A stretch of DNA of 64,000 nt, taken from contig NZ_CP125957.1 in assembly GCF_030064125.1 (NCBI RefSeq), forward strand, positions 1,178,001 to 1,242,000. The letters are read 5' to 3'. Numbering within the stretch: the stretch's first letter is position 1; each line of letters begins with the position of its first letter. The DNA is from Pseudomonas sp. G2-4 (GTDB lineage: Bacteria; Pseudomonadota; Gammaproteobacteria; Pseudomonadales; Pseudomonadaceae). Made by a program: the position numbers and the translations under genes. Below are positions 1 to 8,465 of the stretch, in pieces. The notes under the pieces are model-generated. The model saw nothing but the letters and a program-made list of their open reading frames with translations. It was not told the origin of the DNA and ran no database searches.

Positions 1-1111
1 CAACGAAGACCTGAACCTGAGCGCCGTGCCACCCGCCGTGGTGTTGATGGCCGGTCTGCAGGGCGCGGGCAAGACCACGACGGTCGGCAAGCTGGCGCGC
101 TTCCTTAAAGAGCGCAAGAAGAAGTCGGTGATGGTGGTGTCCGCGGACATCTATCGTCCGGCGGCGATCAAGCAACTGGAAACCCTGGCCAACGACATCG
201 GCGTGACGTTCTTCCCGTCCGACCTGAGCCAGAAGCCGGTGGACATCGCCCAGGCGGCAATTAAAGAAGCAAAGCTCAAGTTCATCGACGTGGTCATCGT
301 CGATACCGCCGGTCGCCTGCACATCGATGAAGAGATGATGGGCGAGATCAAGGCGCTGCATGCCGCGATCAACCCGGTGGAAACCCTGTTCGTGGTCGAT
401 GCGATGACCGGCCAGGACGCGGCCAACACCGCCAAGGCGTTCGGTGATGCGCTGCCGCTGACCGGCGTGATCCTGACCAAGGTCGATGGCGACGCCCGTG
501 GCGGTGCCGCACTGTCGGTACGCGCCATCACCGGCAAGCCGATCAAGTTCATCGGTATGGGCGAAAAGAGTGAGGCCCTCGAACCGTTTCACCCCGAGCG
601 TATCGCTTCGCGTATCCTGGGCATGGGCGACGTGCTCAGCCTGATCGAGCAGGCCGAACAGACCCTCGACAAGGACAAGGCCGATAAACTGGCCAAGAAG
701 CTGAAGAAGGGCAAGGGCTTCGACCTCGAAGACTTCCGCGACCAGCTGCAGCAAATGAAGAACATGGGCGGCCTCGGCGGACTCATGGACAAACTGCCGA
801 ACATCGGTGGCGTGAACCTGGCGCAGATGGGCAACGCCCAGGGCGCGGCTGAGAAGCAGTTCAAGCAGATGGAAGCCATCATCAACTCCATGACCCCGGC
901 CGAGCGCCGCGACCCTGAGCTGATCAGCGGTTCGCGCAAACGCCGTATCGCCATGGGTTCCGGCACCCAGGTGCAGGACATCGGCCGCTTGATCAAGCAG
1001 CACAAGCAGATGCAGAAGATGATGAAGAAATTCTCCGCAAAAGGCGGAATGGCCAAGATGATGCGCGGCATGGGCGGTATGTTGCCCGGCGGTGGCATGC
1101 CCAAGATGTAA
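1..1111 (+). CDS. ffh: Signal recognition particle protein Ffh (5' end missing)
   Basis: GTPase of the signal recognition particle. It binds 4.5S RNA and signal sequences and delivers nascent membrane proteins to FtsY. The window opens inside the gene; the reading frame is already open at base 2, leaving about 369 codons. Visible are the P-loop GAGKTTT, the DTAGR switch motif and TKVDGDARGG of the G domain, followed by the methionine-rich M domain, which ends in a Met/Gly-rich tail (MMRGMGGM). The N-terminal helical domain lies outside the window. The next genes are rpsP-rimM-trmD-rplS, the usual gammaproteobacterial order. Confidence 0.97.
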   Translation, partial: NEDLNLSAVPPAVVLMAGLQGAGKTTTVGKLARFLKERKKKSVMVVSADIYRPAAIKQLETLANDIGVTFFPSDLSQKPVDIAQAAIKEAKLKFIDVVIVDTAGRLHIDEEMMGEIKALHAAINPVETLFVVDAMTGQDAANTAKAFGDALPLTGVILTKVDGDARGGAALSVRAITGKPIKFIGMGEKSEALEPFHPERIASRILGMGDVLSLIEQAEQTLDKDKADKLAKKLKKGKGFDLEDFRDQLQQMKNMGGLGGLMDKLPNIGGVNLAQMGNAQGAAEKQFKQMEAIINSMTPAERRDPELISGSRKRRIAMGSGTQVQDIGRLIKQHKQMQKMMKKFSAKGGMAKMMRGMGGMLPGGGMPKM

Positions 1112-1119
1112 AGAATCCA

Positions 1120-1143
1120 GGCGCCGGCAGTCATGCCGGTGCC
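1120..1143 (+). terminator. Strong hairpin after ffh, no T-tract
   Basis: Arms GGCGCCGGCA and TGCCGGTGCC around a GTCA loop form a ten-pair stem with one G-T pair, nine bases after the ffh stop. No run of T follows, so it may stabilise the 3' end or stop transcription weakly rather than act as a classical intrinsic terminator. Confidence 0.45.
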
Positions 1144-1241
1144 GCCCACGGGGACGTGGGATCTCCAGCCAACCCGCCTGCGGCGGGAGCTGACCGTGGC
1201 AGATCTGAATGGCATGCGGGTTAGGTGCCGGAAAAAGACAT

Positions 1242-1269
1242 TTGCAAAAGTCTGGATATTCCTTAGAAT
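1242..1269 (+). promoter_or_regulatory. Candidate sigma-70 promoter of the rpsP operon
   Basis: TTGCAA (1242-1247) and TAGAAT (1264-1269) are separated by 16 bases, about 70 bases upstream of the rpsP ATG. This lies in the only sizeable gap before the rpsP-rimM-trmD-rplS operon. Confidence 0.6.
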
Positions 1270-1341
1270 ATGCGGCCTTTCGGGCACCTATGCCCGCTGT
1301 GCATTTAGATTTGCAGCACCGACTACAGGAACGATGTTCAC

Positions 1342-1593
1342 ATGCTAACAATCCGTCTTGCCCTTGGCGGCTCCAAAAAGCGCCCGTTTTACCACCTGAC
1401 CGTAACCGACAGCCGCAACCCGCGTGACGGTTCCCACAAGGAACAGGTTGGTTTCTTCAACCCTGTTGCCCGTGGTCAGGAAGTTCGTCTGTCCGTGAAC
1501 CAAGAGCGCGTAGCCTACTGGCTGAGCGTTGGTGCACAACCTTCTGAGCGTGTTGCTCAGTTGTTGAAGGAAACGGCTAAGGCTGCGGCCTGA
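1342..1593 (+). CDS. rpsP: 30S ribosomal protein S16
   Basis: Small-subunit ribosomal protein bS16 of 83 residues, the normal length. The start [19 protein letters not shown] is the typical N-terminus, and the middle ([13 protein letters not shown]) is conserved. It is the first gene of a four-gene operon and ends five bases before rimM. Transcription probably begins at the promoter at 1242-1269. Confidence 0.98.
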   Translation: MLTIRLALGGSKKRPFYHLTVTDSRNPRDGSHKEQVGFFNPVARGQEVRLSVNQERVAYWLSVGAQPSERVAQLLKETAKAAA

Positions 1594-1598
1594 GCAAT

Positions 1599-2135
1599 AT
1601 GAACGCGACGCCAAAAGATGCTGATGATTTGATCGTTGTTGGCAAGATCTATTCTGTTCATGGCGTTCGCGGCGAAGTGAAGGTGTATTCCTTTACTGAT
1701 CCGATCAAAAACCTGTTGGAGTACAAAACCTGGACGCTCAAGCGCGAAGGTAGCGTGAAACAGGTTGAGCTGGTCAGCGGACGCGGGAACGACAAGTTCC
1801 TGGTCGCAAAGCTCAAGGATCTCGATGATCGTGAAGAAGCGCGTCTTCTTGCCGGTTATGAGATCTGCGTGCCGCGCAACCTGTTCCCTGAACTGACCGA
1901 CGGCGAGTACTACTGGTACCAGCTGGTGGGTCTGAAGGTCATCGACCACCTCGGGCAATTGCTCGGGAAAATCGATCACCTGCTCGAGACCGGTTCGAAC
2001 GATGTCATGGTGGTCAAGCCTTGCGTCGGCAGCCTGGATGATCGCGAACGCCTGTTGCCCTATACCGAGCAATGCGTGTTGGCCGTCGACCTTGCGGCAG
2101 GCGAGATGAAGGTGGAATGGGATGCGGATTTCTAA
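1599..2135 (+). CDS. rimM: Ribosome maturation factor RimM
   Basis: Assembly factor of the 30S subunit that binds S19 during late maturation of the 16S rRNA head. The protein has 178 residues. The N-terminal RimM beta-barrel carries the motif [20 protein letters not shown], and the PRC-barrel follows around residue 100 ([12 protein letters not shown]). It starts five bases after rpsP and its stop lies two bases before the trmD start, consistent with translational coupling in the operon. Confidence 0.97.
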   Translation: MNATPKDADDLIVVGKIYSVHGVRGEVKVYSFTDPIKNLLEYKTWTLKREGSVKQVELVSGRGNDKFLVAKLKDLDDREEARLLAGYEICVPRNLFPELTDGEYYWYQLVGLKVIDHLGQLLGKIDHLLETGSNDVMVVKPCVGSLDDRERLLPYTEQCVLAVDLAAGEMKVEWDADF

Positions 2136-2137
2136 AC

Positions 2138-2890
2138 GTGGCTAATTTGCGCGTTGAAGTCATCACATTGTTTCCCGAGATGTTTTCCGCCATCAGCGAG
2201 TACGGCATAACCAGCCGCGCGGTGAAACAGGAGCTGTTGCAGCTTACCTGTTGGAATCCGCGGGACTACACCACGGATCGGCATCACACTGTGGACGATC
2301 GCCCGTTTGGCGGTGGTCCGGGCATGGTGATGAAGATCAAGCCCCTGGAAGACGCTCTGGTTCAGGCCAGAACCGCTGCAGGGGAAGGTGCGAAGGTAAT
2401 TTACCTGTCGCCCCAAGGCCGTCAGCTGACTCAGTCGGCGGTCCGCGAGCTGGCGAATCTGGATGCATTGATCCTGATTGCCGGCCGTTATGAAGGCATC
2501 GACGAGCGTTTCATTGAAGCTCATGTCGATGAAGAGTGGTCGATTGGCGACTATGTACTGTCTGGCGGCGAGCTGCCGGCGATGGTCCTGATCGATGCGG
2601 TTACACGACTGCTGCCTGGAGCTTTAGGGCATGCAGATTCCGCTGAGGAAGATTCCTTTACGGATGGTCTGCTGGATTGCCCGCACTACACCCGACCGGA
2701 GGTGTATGCGGATCAGCGTGTTCCCGACGTGTTGCTAAGTGGCAACCACGCGCACATCCGGCGTTGGCGTTTACAGCAGTCCCTTGGTCGGACCTATGAA
2801 CGACGCGCCGATCTTCTGGAAAGCCGCTCGCTTTCTGGAGAAGAGAAGAAGCTGCTCGAGGAATACATCCGCGAGCGGGACGATAGTTAA
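2138..2890 (+). CDS. trmD: tRNA (guanine-37-N1)-methyltransferase TrmD
   Basis: Methylates G37 of tRNAs reading CNN codons, which prevents frameshifting. The 250 residues show the SPOUT trefoil-knot signature: SPQGRQ, then [11 protein letters not shown] and [14 protein letters not shown]. The frame is open upstream to 2072, but the family N-terminus ([14 protein letters not shown]) fixes the start at the GTG at 2138. This is two bases after the rimM stop, with the upstream ribosome arriving at the rimM terminus. Third gene of the rpsP operon. Confidence 0.96.
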   Translation: MANLRVEVITLFPEMFSAISEYGITSRAVKQELLQLTCWNPRDYTTDRHHTVDDRPFGGGPGMVMKIKPLEDALVQARTAAGEGAKVIYLSPQGRQLTQSAVRELANLDALILIAGRYEGIDERFIEAHVDEEWSIGDYVLSGGELPAMVLIDAVTRLLPGALGHADSAEEDSFTDGLLDCPHYTRPEVYADQRVPDVLLSGNHAHIRRWRLQQSLGRTYERRADLLESRSLSGEEKKLLEEYIRERDDS

Positions 2891-2935
2891 CAACGTATCG
2901 ATGGTAAGTCCGACGACTTGCCTTAGGAGCACAGC

Positions 2936-3286
2936 ATGACTAACAAAATCATCCTTGCACTCGAAGCAGAGCAGATGACCAAAGAAATCCCTACCTTTGC
3001 CCCGGGCGACACCATTGTCGTTCAGGTGAAAGTGAAGGAAGGCGACCGTTCGCGTCTGCAAGCGTTCGAAGGTGTTGTTATCGCCAAGCGTAACCGTGGC
3101 GTGAACAGTGCTTTCACCGTTCGTAAAATCTCCAACGGTGTTGGCGTAGAGCGTACTTTCCAGACCTACAGCCCGCAAATCGACAGCATGGCAGTGAAGC
3201 GTCGCGGTGACGTGCGTAAAGCCAAGCTGTACTACCTGCGTGACCTGTCCGGTAAAGCAGCTCGCATCAAGGAAAAACTGGCTTAA
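2936..3286 (+). CDS. rplS: 50S ribosomal protein L19
   Basis: Large-subunit protein bL19 at the 30S-50S interface, 116 residues as usual. The conserved block [33 protein letters not shown] is present in order. An AGGAG ribosome-binding site precedes the ATG, and an intrinsic terminator follows, closing the operon. Confidence 0.98.
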
Positions 3287-3302
3287 GTCCAGCTTCCGAT
3301 GC

Positions 3303-3331
3303 AAAAAAAGCAGCCTGCGGGCTGCTTTTTT
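3303..3331 (+). terminator. Intrinsic terminator after rplS
   Basis: Stem AGCAGCC/GGCTGCT with a short loop, preceded by seven A and followed by six T. The A/T symmetry would let it work in both directions. It ends the rpsP-rplS operon and separates it from xerD. Confidence 0.92.
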
Positions 3332-3417
3332 GTTGCCTGCGATTTGGTCTTTGAGCACCCTGCATACCTTCATTTCTATTTCGATGCCGCCTGCGTTCGC
3401 ATCCTTCATGAGTTTTT

Positions 3418-4314
3418 ATGCCAGCCATCGATCACCCGTTGATAGACCAGTTTCTCGACACCTTGTGGCTGGAAAAGGGTCTGTCCGATAACACCCGCGA
3501 TGCCTACCGCAGCGACCTGGCCCTGTTTAACGGTTGGCTGCAGGAAAAAGGCCTGGAACTGGCCAACGCCGGGCGGGAGTTGATCCTCGATCACCTGGCA
3601 TGGCGTTTGGAACAGAACTACAAGCCGCGATCCACCGCACGATTTCTTTCCGGCCTACGTGGGTTTTATCGCTATCTGCTGCGGGAAAAGCTGATCTCGG
3701 TGGATCCAACCTTGCGTGTGGAGATGCCACAACTGGGGCGTCCACTGCCCAAGTCCCTGTCGGAAGCCGATGTGGAGGCATTGCTGGCAGCGCCGGACCT
3801 CAGCGAAGCCATCGGCCAGCGCGACCGGGCCATGCTGGAGGTGTTGTACGCTTGCGGCCTGCGGGTTACCGAGTTGATCAGCCTGACGCTGGAGCAGGTC
3901 AACCTGCGCCAGGGCGTATTGCGTGTGATGGGCAAGGGCAGCAAGGAACGCTTGGTGCCCATGGGTGAAGAAGCCATCGTCTGGGTTGAACGCTACATGC
4001 GCGATGCCCGCCATGAACTGCTGGGCGGGCGTCCCAGCGACGTATTGTTCCCAAGCCTGCGTGGCGAGCAGATGACCCGCCAGACCTTCTGGCACCGCAT
4101 CAAGCACCAGGCCAAGGTGGCCGGGATCGGCAAGTCCCTCTCGCCCCATACCTTGCGCCATGCCTTCGCCACACACCTGCTCAATCACGGCGCCGACTTG
4201 CGGGTGGTGCAGATGCTGCTGGGCCACAGCGACCTGTCCACCACCCAGATCTACACCCATGTGGCCCGGGCGCGATTGCAGGACTTGCACGCCAAGCATC
4301 ACCCGCGCGGCTGA
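3418..4314 (+). CDS. xerD: Site-specific tyrosine recombinase XerD
   Basis: Partner of XerC that resolves chromosome dimers at dif under FtsK control. The 298 residues match E. coli XerD in length. All six catalytic positions are visible: Arg149 (CGLRVTEL), Lys173 (GKGSKER), His244 and Arg247 (HTLRHAF), His270 (LGHSD) and Tyr279 (TQIYTHV). The N-terminal SAM-like core-binding domain spans about residues 5-90. A housekeeping gene, not part of a mobile element: dsbC follows as in other gammaproteobacteria. Confidence 0.97.
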   Translation: MPAIDHPLIDQFLDTLWLEKGLSDNTRDAYRSDLALFNGWLQEKGLELANAGRELILDHLAWRLEQNYKPRSTARFLSGLRGFYRYLLREKLISVDPTLRVEMPQLGRPLPKSLSEADVEALLAAPDLSEAIGQRDRAMLEVLYACGLRVTELISLTLEQVNLRQGVLRVMGKGSKERLVPMGEEAIVWVERYMRDARHELLGGRPSDVLFPSLRGEQMTRQTFWHRIKHQAKVAGIGKSLSPHTLRHAFATHLLNHGADLRVVQMLLGHSDLSTTQIYTHVARARLQDLHAKHHPRG

Positions 4315-4344
4315 CATCTGCCGTGATGTTGTCAATGCTGACGT

Positions 4345-4442
4345 CATCGCGAGCAAGCTCGCTCCCACATCTCGGACGTGTGCCGGGCCGCAATTGTGCG
4401 TCCACCACAAATCCCCTGTGGGAGCGAGCTTGCTCGCGATGA
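4345..4442. repeat. REP pair, family A
   Basis: Two inverted copies of the family-A element with palindromic core GAGCGAGCTTGCTCGC, reverse copy first, separated by a spacer containing CGTGTGCCGGGCCGC. It lies between xerD and dsbC. Confidence 0.9.
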
Positions 4443-4615
4443 CGGCGTGTCAGCCGACATCAATCCTGTGTGTGCTTAGAAAACGTCTTGCGACAGCTGC
4501 ATTCGGCCACGCGGGCCTTATGTGGTAGGCTTTGCCGGTTTGCACAGTGGGCGGCCGGAACTCGAATCTGCGGGTCGGCGTTTCCCCGTCCCATTTGTTC
4601 GCCTCAGGAGTCCCC

Positions 4616-5347
4616 ATGCGTTTGATCCAGATGTTCACCGCCGCCGCCATTGCGTTGGCCAGTACCTTTGCCATCGCCGACGACGCGGCCGACAAGGCTA
4701 TCCGCAAGAGCCTGGAAAACCTTCAGCTCGAAGTGCCGATCGAAACCATCTCCGCCAGCCCCATGGCCGGTCTGTATGAGATCAAGCTCAAGGGCAGCCG
4801 TGTGCTTTACGCCAGCGCCGACGGCCAGTACATCGTCCAGGGCAACCTCTTTGAGCTCAAGGGCGGCAAGCCGGTCAATCTCACCGAGCTGACCGAGCGC
4901 CAGGGCGTTTCCAAACTGATCAACGGCATTCCGGTTGCCGAAACCGTGGTTTACCCTGCGGTGGGTGAAACCAAGTCCCACATCACGGTATTCACCGACA
5001 CCACCTGCCCGTATTGCCACAAGCTTCATGCCGAAGTACCGGAGCTGAACAAGCGCGGTATCGAAGTGCGTTACGTCGCGTTCCCGCGCCAGGGCCTGGG
5101 CTCGCCGGGTGACGAACAGTTGCAGGCGGTCTGGTGTTCCAAGGACAAGAAAGCGGCCATGGACAAAATGGTCGACGGCAAGGAAATCAAGGCCGCCAAG
5201 TGCGAGAACCCGGTTTCCAAGCAGTTCGCCCTCGGACAGTCAATAGGTGTGAACGGTACGCCAGCGATTGTTTTGGCGGACGGTCAGGTAATTCCGGGCT
5301 ACCAGCCGGCGCCACAAGTCGCCAAACTGGCCCTTGGCGCGAAATGA
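4616..5347 (+). CDS. dsbC: Thiol:disulfide interchange protein DsbC
   Basis: Periplasmic disulfide isomerase that reshuffles wrong disulfides; kept reduced by DsbD. The open frame extends upstream to 4532, but the ATG at 4616 follows CAGGAG and gives a clear signal peptide (MRLIQMFTAAAIALASTFAIA, cleavage near residue 21). The dimerisation domain covers about residues 22-85. The thioredoxin-like domain has the CPYC active site (Cys131-Cys134), a second cysteine pair (WCSKD...KCENP) and the cis-proline loop GTPAIV. 243 residues in all. Confidence 0.96.
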   Translation: MRLIQMFTAAAIALASTFAIADDAADKAIRKSLENLQLEVPIETISASPMAGLYEIKLKGSRVLYASADGQYIVQGNLFELKGGKPVNLTELTERQGVSKLINGIPVAETVVYPAVGETKSHITVFTDTTCPYCHKLHAEVPELNKRGIEVRYVAFPRQGLGSPGDEQLQAVWCSKDKKAAMDKMVDGKEIKAAKCENPVSKQFALGQSIGVNGTPAIVLADGQVIPGYQPAPQVAKLALGAK

Positions 5348-5444
5348 AATGATGATGGGCGGTCGGTTTCTGAAGATCTCGGCTCGGCGAAAACCTTCGT
5401 CGGGCCGTTAAACACTGAGTCGCGTTACTGCGCGGCTGTATTTC

Positions 5445-5469
5445 ACGGCCGACCTTGCGTCGGCCGTTT
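5445..5469 (+). promoter_or_regulatory. Perfect hairpin in the hom leader / dsbC 3' region
   Basis: Arms ACGGCCGAC and GTCGGCCGT (nine perfect pairs) enclose CTTGC and are followed by TTC. The hairpin ends 18 bases before the hom GTG, immediately before its GGGGAG ribosome-binding site. It could be a weak terminator for dsbC or a hom leader element. The position is certain, the function is inferred. Confidence 0.5.
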
Positions 5470-5484
5470 CATGGGGAGTCAAGA

Positions 5485-6789
5485 GTGAATCCGGTCAAAG
5501 TAGGCATCTGTGGGTTAGGTACCGTCGGTGGCGGCACCTTCAACGTACTTCAGCGCAACGCCGAGGAAATTTCTCGTCGTGCCGGGCGTGGAATCGAAGT
5601 GGCACAAATTGCCATGCGCACGCCAAAGCCTCAGTTCCAGACGACCGGTATTGCGATTACCAACGATGTCTTCGAAGTGGCCACGAACCCTGAGATCGAC
5701 ATCGTCATAGAGCTGATGGGCGGCTATACCGTTGCCCGCGAGCTGGTACTCAAGGCCATCGAGAATGGCAAGCATGTGGTCACCGCGAACAAGGCGCTTA
5801 TCGCTGTTCACGGTAATGAGATTTTCGCCAAGGCTCGCGAGAAGGGCGTGATCGTTGCGTTCGAAGCCGCCGTGGCCGGTGGTATTCCAGTGATCAAGGC
5901 GATCCGTGAAGGATTGTCCGCCAACCGCATCAACTGGGTGGCCGGGATCATCAACGGCACCGGTAACTTCATCCTTACCGAAATGCGCGAGAAGGGTCGC
6001 ACCTTCGAAGACGTGCTCGCCGAAGCCCAGGCCCTGGGTTATGCCGAAGCCGATCCGACCTTCGACGTGGAAGGCATCGACGCGGCGCACAAGCTGACCA
6101 TCCTGGCGTCCATCGCCTTCGGTATTCCGCTGCAGTTCGACAAGGCGTACACCGAAGGCATCACCAAGCTGACCACCGCTGACGTGAACTACGCCGAAGC
6201 CTTGGGCTACCGCATCAAGCACCTGGGTGTGGCTCGCAGCACCGCCAGCGGCATCGAGCTGCGCGTGCACCCGACGCTGATCCCGGCCGACCGCCTGATC
6301 GCCAACGTCAACGGCGTGATGAACGCGGTGATGGTCAACGGCGATGCCGCTGGCTCGACCCTGTTCTATGGCGCCGGTGCCGGCATGGAACCGACGGCTT
6401 CCTCGGTGGTGGCCGACCTGGTGGATGTGGTTCGTGCCATGACCTCCGATCCGGAAAACCGTGTGCCACACCTGGCTTTCCAACCGGACTCGTTGTCGGA
6501 CCATCCGATCCTGCCGATCGAAGCGTGCGAAAGTGCCTACTACCTGCGTATCCAGGCCAAGGATCATCCGGGCGTCCTGGCCCAGGTGGCGAGCATTCTT
6601 TCGGAGCGTGGTATCAACATTGAGTCGATCATGCAGAAAGAAGTGGAGGAGCACGACGGCCTGGTGCCGATGATCCTGCTGACCCACCGTGTGGTCGAGC
6701 AGCGTATCAATGATGCGATCACTGCGCTGGAGGCCCTGCAGGGCGTGGTGGGGCCGGTGGTCCGTATCCGCGTCGAGCATTTGAATTGA
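5485..6789 (+). CDS. hom: Homoserine dehydrogenase
   Basis: Reduces aspartate semialdehyde to homoserine with NAD(P)H, the branch point to threonine and methionine. 434 residues. The N-terminal Rossmann motif is GLGTVGGGTF, the catalytic domain includes NKALIA and GIINGTGNFIL, and a C-terminal ACT domain from about residue 350 (YYLRIQAKDHPGVLAQVASIL) suggests threonine feedback control. The GTG at 5485 is preferred: it follows GGGGAG and gives the family N-terminus (NPVKVGICGLG). It is monofunctional, not fused to aspartokinase. thrC follows on the same strand. Confidence 0.96.
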   Translation: MNPVKVGICGLGTVGGGTFNVLQRNAEEISRRAGRGIEVAQIAMRTPKPQFQTTGIAITNDVFEVATNPEIDIVIELMGGYTVARELVLKAIENGKHVVTANKALIAVHGNEIFAKAREKGVIVAFEAAVAGGIPVIKAIREGLSANRINWVAGIINGTGNFILTEMREKGRTFEDVLAEAQALGYAEADPTFDVEGIDAAHKLTILASIAFGIPLQFDKAYTEGITKLTTADVNYAEALGYRIKHLGVARSTASGIELRVHPTLIPADRLIANVNGVMNAVMVNGDAAGSTLFYGAGAGMEPTASSVVADLVDVVRAMTSDPENRVPHLAFQPDSLSDHPILPIEACESAYYLRIQAKDHPGVLAQVASILSERGINIESIMQKEVEEHDGLVPMILLTHRVVEQRINDAITALEALQGVVGPVVRIRVEHLN

Positions 6790-6848
6790 AGCAGCTGCAA
6801 GCGCCAAGTTAAAAGCTGCAAGTTAAATCAATACAGCTGCAAGCCATG

Positions 6849-6900
6849 AGCTGCAAGCTACAAGTAAAGCCCCGCCGCTTTTAACTTGTAGCTTGTAGCT
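6849..6900. repeat. Long inverted repeat between hom and thrC
   Basis: Seventeen-base arms at 6849-6865 and 6884-6900 differ at one position; the inner AAAGC/GCTTT can extend the stem. Further copies of the motif GCTGCAAG and TAGCTTG occur from 6790 to 6915. The sequence differs from both REP families in this window. No T-run follows, so it does not look like an intrinsic terminator. Confidence 0.75.
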
Positions 6901-6934
6901 TGAAGCTCGAAGCTCAAACCAAAGGTTTGCCCCC

Positions 6935-8344
6935 ATGCGCTATATCAGCACCCGCGGCCAGGCTCCGGCCCTGAATTTCGAAGAAGTCCTGCTGGCCGGC
7001 CTGGCCACGGACGGCGGCCTCTATGTGCCGGAAAGCCTGCCGCGTTTCACCCAGGAAGAAATTGCCTCCTGGGCCGGCCTGCCGTATCACGAGTTGGCCT
7101 TCCGGGTGATGCGCCCGTTCGTCACCGGCAGCATCCCCGACGCCGATTTCAAGAAGATTCTGGAAGAGACCTACAGCGTCTTTTCCCACAACGCCATCGC
7201 ACCGTTGCGTCAGCTCAACGGTAACGAATGGGTGATGGAGCTGTTCCACGGCCCGACCCTGGCATTCAAGGACTTCGCCCTGCAATTGCTCGGTCGTCTG
7301 CTGGACTACGTGTTGCAAAAGCGTGGCGAGCGGGTGGTCATTGTCGGTGCCACCTCCGGCGACACCGGGTCGGCCGCCATCGAAGGCTGCAAGCATTGCG
7401 AGAACGTCGACATTTTCATCCTGCACCCGCACAACCGTGTCTCGGAAGTGCAGCGTCGGCAGATGACGACGATTTTCGGCGATAACATCCACAACATTGC
7501 CATCGAAGGCAACTTCGATGACTGCCAGGAAATGGTCAAGGCCAGTTTTGCCGACCAGGGTTTCCTCAAGGGTACGCGGTTGGTGGCGGTGAACTCGATC
7601 AACTGGGCGCGGATCATGGCCCAGATCGTTTATTACTTCCACGCGGCCCTGCAATTGGGCGGCCCGGCCCGTTCAGTGTCGTTCTCGGTGCCCACCGGCA
7701 ACTTCGGCGATATCTTCGCCGGTTACCTGGCGCGCAACATGGGGCTACCGATCAATCAGTTGATCGTCGCCACCAATCGCAACGACATCCTGCATCGCTT
7801 CATGAGCGGTAACCAGTACGTCAAGGAAACCCTGCACGCCACGCTGTCGCCGTCCATGGACATCATGGTGTCGTCGAACTTCGAGCGCCTGCTGTTCGAC
7901 CTGCACGGTCGCAATGGCGCGGCGATTGCTGGCCTGATGGACAGTTTCCGCCAGGGTGGTGGTTTCAGCGTCGAGCCCGAGCGCTGGACCGAAGCCCGCA
8001 AGCTGTTCGATTCCCTGGCGGTAGACGACGCGCAAACCTGCGAAACCATTGCCGAAGTGTTCGCACAGAGCGGTGAACTGCTCGATCCGCACACGGCTAT
8101 CGGCGTGAAAGCCGCCCGTGAGTGCCGTCGCAGCCTGGACATTCCGATGGTGATCCTGGGCACTGCGCATCCGGTTAAGTTTCCGGATGCAGTGCTGAAG
8201 GCCGGCGTAGGAAAAGCACTTGAGCTACCTGCACATCTTTCTGATTTGTTTGAGCGAGATGAGCGTTGCACCGTGTTGCCCAACGACCTGAAAGCCGTGC
8301 AGGCCTTTGTCAGCCAGCATGGCAACCGCGGCAAGCCACTCTAA
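6935..8344 (+). CDS. thrC: Threonine synthase
   Basis: PLP enzyme converting O-phosphohomoserine to threonine. 469 residues, the long proteobacterial form. The PLP lysine is Lys112 in GPTLAFKDFALQLLG, and the phosphate-binding loop GATSGDTGSAA follows. The C-terminal part (VILGTAHPVKFPDAVLKAG) is conserved. It completes the homoserine-to-threonine route with the upstream hom gene. The start ATG sits after the repeat-rich spacer; an intrinsic terminator follows the stop. Confidence 0.97.
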   Translation: MRYISTRGQAPALNFEEVLLAGLATDGGLYVPESLPRFTQEEIASWAGLPYHELAFRVMRPFVTGSIPDADFKKILEETYSVFSHNAIAPLRQLNGNEWVMELFHGPTLAFKDFALQLLGRLLDYVLQKRGERVVIVGATSGDTGSAAIEGCKHCENVDIFILHPHNRVSEVQRRQMTTIFGDNIHNIAIEGNFDDCQEMVKASFADQGFLKGTRLVAVNSINWARIMAQIVYYFHAALQLGGPARSVSFSVPTGNFGDIFAGYLARNMGLPINQLIVATNRNDILHRFMSGNQYVKETLHATLSPSMDIMVSSNFERLLFDLHGRNGAAIAGLMDSFRQGGGFSVEPERWTEARKLFDSLAVDDAQTCETIAEVFAQSGELLDPHTAIGVKAARECRRSLDIPMVILGTAHPVKFPDAVLKAGVGKALELPAHLSDLFERDERCTVLPNDLKAVQAFVSQHGNRGKPL

Positions 8345-8367
8345 CCGCTGAAGCCTGTCACATTTTG

Positions 8368-8397
8368 AAGCCCGTCTCCTGACGGGCTTTCTTGTTT
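8368..8397 (+). terminator. Intrinsic terminator after thrC
   Basis: Arms AAGCCCGTC and GACGGGCTT around TCCT, followed by a T-rich stretch (TTCTTGTTT). It lies 24 bases after the thrC stop. Confidence 0.88.
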
Positions 8398-8465
8398 CTG
8401 CATGCCAAACTGGTCGGGTTTTTCGCCCTTGGAGGGACGGGCGAGTCATCTCGAAGGAAATGCAG

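Noticed and set aside
3418..4314. Tyrosine recombinase as a sign of an integrated element
   Set aside because: Length, motifs and the dsbC neighbour identify it as the housekeeping XerD.
4345..4442. Inverted repeats considered as CRISPR or attachment sites
   Set aside because: They are paired inverted elements with variable spacers scattered singly through the window, with no array, cas gene or integrase; they are REP pairs.
5349..5411. Short frame upstream of hom as a threonine attenuator leader peptide
   Set aside because: Its 20 codons contain no run of threonine or isoleucine codons, and no alternative antiterminator pairing was evident.
5515..6807. Long minus-strand open frame opposite hom
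   Set aside because: Its composition (rich in His, Arg, Gln, Gly) is the usual antisense shadow of a GC-rich gene; hom is certain.
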